NCBI GenBank assembly: GCA_016707005.1
Contig: JADJIQ010000004.1
Location: 62,001 to 126,000, forward strand
Direction of reading: 5' to 3'
Origin: Ignavibacteria bacterium
GTDB lineage: Bacteria > Bacteroidota > Ignavibacteria > Kapaibacteriales > Kapaibacteriaceae
DNA: 64,000 nucleotides
Under the pieces are notes generated by a model. The model was given only the letters and a program-made list of their open reading frames with translations. It searched no databases and was not told where the DNA came from. Shown piece after piece: positions 60,752-64,000 of this stretch. Position 1 is the stretch's first letter. Each line of letters opens with the position of its first letter. A program made the position numbers and the translations under genes.

Positions 60752-61771
60752 TTGGGTCTCAATCCTCATATCGGCAACCACCATTTCGCATTGCGTGCGG
60801 TTTGCATTGTCGTGAGCGGTCTAATTCTTGCATCGTGCATGCCGAATATCCGTTCCGAAAGTGTCAATTCATCGAGTCAGTGTAAATGGCGGGAGGCTGC
60901 TGGCGGTGGCAGGTCCATACTGTTTACGAGGTGTGGTCGCGATTCGATAAGACTTGGCGATGGATTCGAAGACGTATACTGGATTGATGATCATGATCTG
61001 GTCGTGTTAGAACTAGATGACTCGCAAAGTGTAAGACCGAGAGTACGGGTGACCATTGGTAACCATCAAACCGGTAGGATATTCGACACAACCATTGTGG
61101 TCTGGGGTCTACAGGTAACGGAGGCGTCGATGTCAGTAAATGCGGAGTACGTCCCGGCGTGCGTTAGGCCTGTTTCGATGTTCAAAGTACTTGTGATATG
61201 GCATGTTGGAGGCGAGCAACGAGCCGATACACTTGAGTATTCACCGCACATTGACGGACGCAGCCGCTTGCTGTCCTATTCTGTTGGCAACTCCCTACGT
61301 TGTAGTTCTACGACGGAGAGGTGCGATCCATTCGGTTGTTGTGTGGCCAGCTCCAGCGGTCTCGTGTGCGATTGGATCAATTGGGCGGATACCTCCGTCG
61401 TTTGGTTGAACGCAGCGCGAACCAATGGGCCAGCCGAAGATGAGTTCCATTACGAACATCCACGAACCGGCGTACATCGAATTCTGCCCAAGCCAGCTGA
61501 TAGCGTTATGAGATATACCCATAGGGTAAGACTTGATAGTCAGATTCGCTATTACAACTCCACGGGCACTTGGCCTATAAGGCACCAGGTCGGTATGGTT
61601 CGACGGAATCTAGATGGAACGGTAGAGTATGTTATAGACGAGCTTGGAACCTATGGAGGCTCCATTCCTTCTTCGTTTAGATATCATCATATCGTGCTCA
61701 ATTCGATTGGCGTCGTCCTCCGTGACACTACATACGAATCGCTTGCGAATCCCTCGCGGCGACTACGATAA
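60752..61771 (+). CDS. Hypothetical lipoprotein, paralogue 1
   Basis: A 339-residue protein starting at TTG (60752) with GGGAG 7 bases upstream. The lipoprotein signal (VCIVVSGLILASC) places it on the membrane. The mature part is beta-rich with several cysteine pairs. The C-terminal ~60 residues (VRRNLDGTVEYVIDELGTYG ... NSIGVVLRD ... PSRRLR) align with the protein encoded at 62084-63151 (VRRLADGSVEYIIDDLGVIG ... DTTGVVKQY ... NVFRRMR), so the two are paralogues. I recognise no family; likely a surface or periplasmic protein of an accessory island. Confidence 0.6.
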   Translation: MGLNPHIGNHHFALRAVCIVVSGLILASCMPNIRSESVNSSSQCKWREAAGGGRSILFTRCGRDSIRLGDGFEDVYWIDDHDLVVLELDDSQSVRPRVRVTIGNHQTGRIFDTTIVVWGLQVTEASMSVNAEYVPACVRPVSMFKVLVIWHVGGEQRADTLEYSPHIDGRSRLLSYSVGNSLRCSSTTERCDPFGCCVASSSGLVCDWINWADTSVVWLNAARTNGPAEDEFHYEHPRTGVHRILPKPADSVMRYTHRVRLDSQIRYYNSTGTWPIRHQVGMVRRNLDGTVEYVIDELGTYGGSIPSSFRYHHIVLNSIGVVLRDTTYESLANPSRRLR

Positions 61772-61820
61772 GAAGTCACTCTTTTAGAGCACTTTGTAAA
61801 TCAAACTCATATTCATCAAG

Positions 61821-61875
61821 TACGAACCGGCACCCTTCTCAGAATGAGAAGGGGAAGGGGGATGAGCCAAGAAGG
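61821..61875 (+). repeat. Dispersed hairpin repeat family A, variant with changed stem
   Basis: Starts TACGAACCGGCACC and ends GGGGATGAGCCAAGAA like the other copies, but the hairpin is CTTCTC-AGAAT-GAGAAG instead of CCTCTCG...CGAGAGG. Both arms have changed together, so pairing is kept. It lies in the 312-bp gap between the two paralogous lipoprotein genes; the rest of the gap shows nothing else I can name. Confidence 0.75.
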
Positions 61876-62083
61876 GGACAAGCCAAGAACAGGACATGAG
61901 GTTATGAAAGAAGTGAACGTTATAGAAAAATGATGCTCGCCTTGAAGTTGTGTTCGAGAGAAGAGGGTAAGTTCCTCAATGCGTTGACAGATGCACATTA
62001 TGCAAGCCTTGGTACAACAGTGAGATGTATCCATTGATTAACTTGACTCAAATACGTCCGAGAAAGGAGAGCTGCTAAAGAAT

Positions 62084-63151
62084 ATGGTCAGGGACCAAGC
62101 ACAAATGATGTTTCATAGATCAAAAAGTCCGTTTACCGCAACATGCGATCATGTTGTTTCGTTGTTTGCAATATTGATATTGTTGATTTCATGTGCATGT
62201 GCGTCCCATGCCGAAATCAGATGTGGTGTCGATTCTGATTACGTGTGCGAATGGAAACTGGTGTCAGATTCTTCAGGGAGGCCTGCTTTTGAGCATCGTA
62301 CTGCCTCGATAGTCTCCGTACGTGGATACTATTATCTAGCCTATGAAATCAATGAGGAAATTGGATTGACAGTACTTGAAGCCGATGATTACAACGGCGA
62401 AGGGACATTCATCCACGTAGTTCGATCGAATTGTAACTCAATCACGACATGTGACACCCTGATTCGAGTACCTGTTCCATACGAAGAAGAAAGCTTTCTT
62501 ACATTCTATCCGTACTACGTGTTTCCAATAGGACTTGATAAATATGCAATCCGCTGGTATTCATCTTCACGTTCTAATACGCGTTTTCGGCGGGAATGGA
62601 GAACAGACACGATTCAATTCGTTCGTCCCAACAACAGTACGCCTGCCGTGGTGTTTACGACTGGGTTGCTAAATGAAGATTCGACTGTAGTGTCGTTACC
62701 CAATGGAGAACTTGTTGAATACACTCACCAGAATCTTAAGTACAGAGGCCATTCAGGAATTGAGGTTGTCGGCAGATTCAATTGGTACGATTCCTCCATG
62801 GCCTCCTACATGCCTTCGCGCAATAAAGAGAGAATGGTTGAAGGTTGGCACTATCGCCATTTGAACACGGGTCGAACACTATTGCTGGCTTCTCTACCCG
62901 ACACACTACATCGGCTCACCGCTAATTTCAGAATCAAGGACCCTCTGAGTTACAATAGCGGAAGACGTCTAGAATGCGAATCGGTGCGAAGACTAGCTGA
63001 TGGGTCGGTCGAGTACATCATCGATGATCTTGGTGTTATTGGGAGCCATACAAGCAAGACTTGCATGTATGTTGTTGTAGATACAACCGGAGTAGTCAAG
63101 CAGTATTTGAATTTCACCAGACCTAGCAATGTGTTTCGGAGAATGCGTTAG
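62084..63151 (+). CDS. Hypothetical lipoprotein, paralogue 2
   Basis: A 355-residue protein with a signal region VVSLFAILILLISCACAS (cysteine in a lipobox-like ISCA or SCAC) and a beta-rich mature part with several cysteines and many aromatic residues (YPYYVFPIGLDKYAIRWYSSSRSN). Its C-terminal ~60 residues match the protein encoded at 60752-61771, so the genes arose by duplication and then diverged strongly in the middle. AAGGAG lies 14 bases before the ATG at 62084; the ATG at 62105 is an alternative. Function unknown. Confidence 0.6.
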   Translation: MVRDQAQMMFHRSKSPFTATCDHVVSLFAILILLISCACASHAEIRCGVDSDYVCEWKLVSDSSGRPAFEHRTASIVSVRGYYYLAYEINEEIGLTVLEADDYNGEGTFIHVVRSNCNSITTCDTLIRVPVPYEEESFLTFYPYYVFPIGLDKYAIRWYSSSRSNTRFRREWRTDTIQFVRPNNSTPAVVFTTGLLNEDSTVVSLPNGELVEYTHQNLKYRGHSGIEVVGRFNWYDSSMASYMPSRNKERMVEGWHYRHLNTGRTLLLASLPDTLHRLTANFRIKDPLSYNSGRRLECESVRRLADGSVEYIIDDLGVIGSHTSKTCMYVVVDTTGVVKQYLNFTRPSNVFRRMR

Positions 63152-63176
63152 CATCATTCTAGATGGAGATTCCGCG

Positions 63177-63203
63177 TAGAGCACGGCATGCCGTGCCCCT
63201 ACA
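63177..63203 (+). repeat. Palindromic element GCACGGCATGCCGTGC
   Basis: GTAGAGCACGGCATGCCGTGCCCCTAC contains a perfect 16-bp palindrome at 63181-63196 and imperfect outer arms (GTAGAG/CCCTAC). It starts a 317-bp gap that holds only repeats: this element, family B, family A and the downstream terminator. Confidence 0.7.
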
Positions 63204-63263
63204 CAACTCGGGATGACACTTTACACTGGGTATTGTTTCTATAGGAGATTGAGGGGCAAAAGC

Positions 63264-63302
63264 GGCGTCATCCCGAGGAGCGAAGCGACGAGGGACCTAG
63301 GA
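63264..63302 (+). repeat. Dispersed repeat family B, copy 3
   Basis: Reads GCGTCATCCCGAGGAGCGAA then GCGACGAGGGACCTAGGATG. It is followed by a family A copy 36 bp later, with AATGACG-like words in between. Confidence 0.85.
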
Positions 63303-63337
63303 TGAAGTGACGTAATGAAAAAGTTACGAAATGACGT

Positions 63338-63396
63338 ACACGAACCGGCACCCCCTCTCGAGCGTAGCGTGCGAGAGGGGGTTGGGGGGATGAACC
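63338..63396 (+). repeat. Dispersed hairpin repeat family A, copy 4
   Basis: Starts ACACGAACCGGCAC with arms CCCCCTCTCG and CGAGAGGGGG around AGCGTAGCGTG, then GTTGGGGGGATGAACC. It lacks the GTTCGAGAAGGCATC segment present in the two copies at 14.5 and 15.9 kb. Confidence 0.85.
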
Positions 63397-63409
63397 GTGT
63401 ACAAACAAA

Positions 63410-63434
63410 AAGGGGCGAGTTCAACTCGCCCCTT
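63410..63434 (-). terminator. Intrinsic terminator of the outer-membrane protein gene
   Basis: AAGGGGCGAGTT and AACTCGCCCCTT form a 12-base inverted repeat; on the minus strand it is followed by TTTTTG. It lies 34 bp after the stop of the beta-barrel gene. Confidence 0.88.
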
Positions 63435-63468
63435 GGGATATGATTCGTTGTATGTTCGACTGAAGGTC

Positions 63469-64000
63469 TTAGAATCGAAGACCGACGCCGGCGCGGAATG
63501 AATTCATCGAGAGGGAAACTGTGGACCCGTTGAAGCTCTCTTCCTTGATCGCGGTGAACTTCGTGTTGTAACGAAGGTCGATCACGAAGATCTCGAGGAA
63601 GGTGACGTCGATACCGATCGCTAGACCGACTTGGAATTTGTTTGGATCTTCAATGTCAAGAGACTGACCATTACCTTCATTCTTTGCACCGAGCAAGTAG
63701 GAGAAGGATGGACCAGCATAGATCGATGGTTGGATGACGGCACGATCCAGGAGTTCTAACTTGAAGAGCACAGGAAGTCGAAGGCTCTGTGTGGAGGTTG
63801 TAAGCTCGGTTGTACCAACGGCTGTAGTGGTGACACCGGATTCATAGACGTAATGGAATTCCGGTTGGATAGCGAAGGCTACAGCTCCACCGGTTGACCA
63901 ATTCCAAAACAAACCGGCTGACCATGCACCTGCCGTAGAAGTCTCGTCTTCAACACCTTCGTAGCTGGGCATGCCAACACCAAGCATAAGTTTAAAGCCC
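63469..64000 (-). CDS. Outer-membrane beta-barrel protein, 5'-truncated by the window end
   Basis: At least 177 codons are visible; the frame stays open to the window edge (GFKLMLGVGMP), so the start and signal peptide are missing. The pattern is a small 8-strand barrel of the PorT/OMP_b-brl type: alternating strands AGLFWNWSTGG, VAFAIQPEFHYVYES, LRLPVLFKLELLDRAVIQPSIYAGPSFSYLLG, VGLAIGIDVTFLEIFVIDLRYNTKF, ending SFRAGVGLRF, with the C-terminal aromatic that guides barrel insertion. Porin-like, adhesive or structural roles cannot be distinguished. Confidence 0.8.
   Translation of the reverse strand, partial: GFKLMLGVGMPSYEGVEDETSTAGAWSAGLFWNWSTGGAVAFAIQPEFHYVYESGVTTTAVGTTELTTSTQSLRLPVLFKLELLDRAVIQPSIYAGPSFSYLLGAKNEGNGQSLDIEDPNKFQVGLAIGIDVTFLEIFVIDLRYNTKFTAIKEESFNGSTVSLSMNSFRAGVGLRF

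Noticed and set aside
60752..61771. Calling the lipoprotein gene a pseudogene because it lacks an ATG start
   Set aside because: A TTG start with a good GGGAG ribosome binding site and an intact lipoprotein signal follow directly, and the frame is uninterrupted.

Overview
The window is a densely packed bacterial chromosome segment with short intergenic gaps and many 4-bp ATGA overlaps. It most resembles the Bacteroidota/Chlorobiota superphylum, and I lean towards a Kapabacteria/Ignavibacteria-like lineage (inference; no 16S gene is present). The evidence is: several promoters fit the Bacteroidota-type -7 motif TAnnTTTG; ribosome binding sites are weak; the tmRNA tag ends in MAA; and the mix of genes fits (one-polypeptide 2-oxoglutarate dehydrogenase, B12-dependent methylmalonyl-CoA mutase, ACR3, many signal-peptide TPR proteins).

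Layout. 0-2 kb: the two ATPase genes of an oligopeptide ABC transporter and a TonB-C protein. 2-12 kb: envelope proteins (TraB/GumN, lipoprotein, TPR), secG, an acyl-CoA carboxylase beta subunit, a D-lactate/glycolate-type flavo-Fe-S oxidoreductase, a glycosyltransferase and a MATE exporter. 12-16 kb: an AT-richer accessory island of four unassigned or weakly assigned genes, all on the + strand, separated by ~61-bp attC-like imperfect palindromes and mixed with two dispersed palindromic repeat families. 16-18 kb: an ECF sigma operon. 18-24 kb: nupC, a frameshifted dnaE, a small PHA-type protein, a cyclopropane-synthase-like methyltransferase and a DUF1801 protein. 24-28 kb: a minus-strand operon of a DUF6249-like protein, ECF sigma, anti-sigma-like protein, phnC and phnE. 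28-32 kb: cmk, ispH, ssrA, tRNA-Gly and arsC-acr3. 32-40 kb: GH57, a recX reading frame fused to a PD40/OmpA protein, recA, comEC and pgeF. 40-50 kb: the 2-oxoglutarate dehydrogenase/decarboxylase, two related secreted proteins, ppx/gppA and methylmalonyl-CoA mutase. 50-60 kb: CPBP protease, TPR proteins, rpmB, uvrA, a LPG-synthase-like membrane protein, a ferredoxin-NADP reductase-like protein and a GH113-like lipoprotein. 60-64 kb: a second AT-rich island with two paralogous lipoproteins and the same dispersed repeats, then a truncated outer-membrane beta-barrel gene.

The most unusual features are: (i) the attC-like spaced array at 12.2-15.2 kb; (ii) locus-specific 7-8-bp tandem arrays that often begin at, and supply, the stop codons of neighbouring genes, one pair flanking the ispH-ssrA gap as a long inverted repeat; (iii) the in-frame RecX-signal peptide-PD40-OmpA fusion; (iv) the dnaE frameshift; and (v) dispersed hairpin repeats, one copy of which has a different but still complementary stem. 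No transposase, integrase, prophage or CRISPR array is visible.
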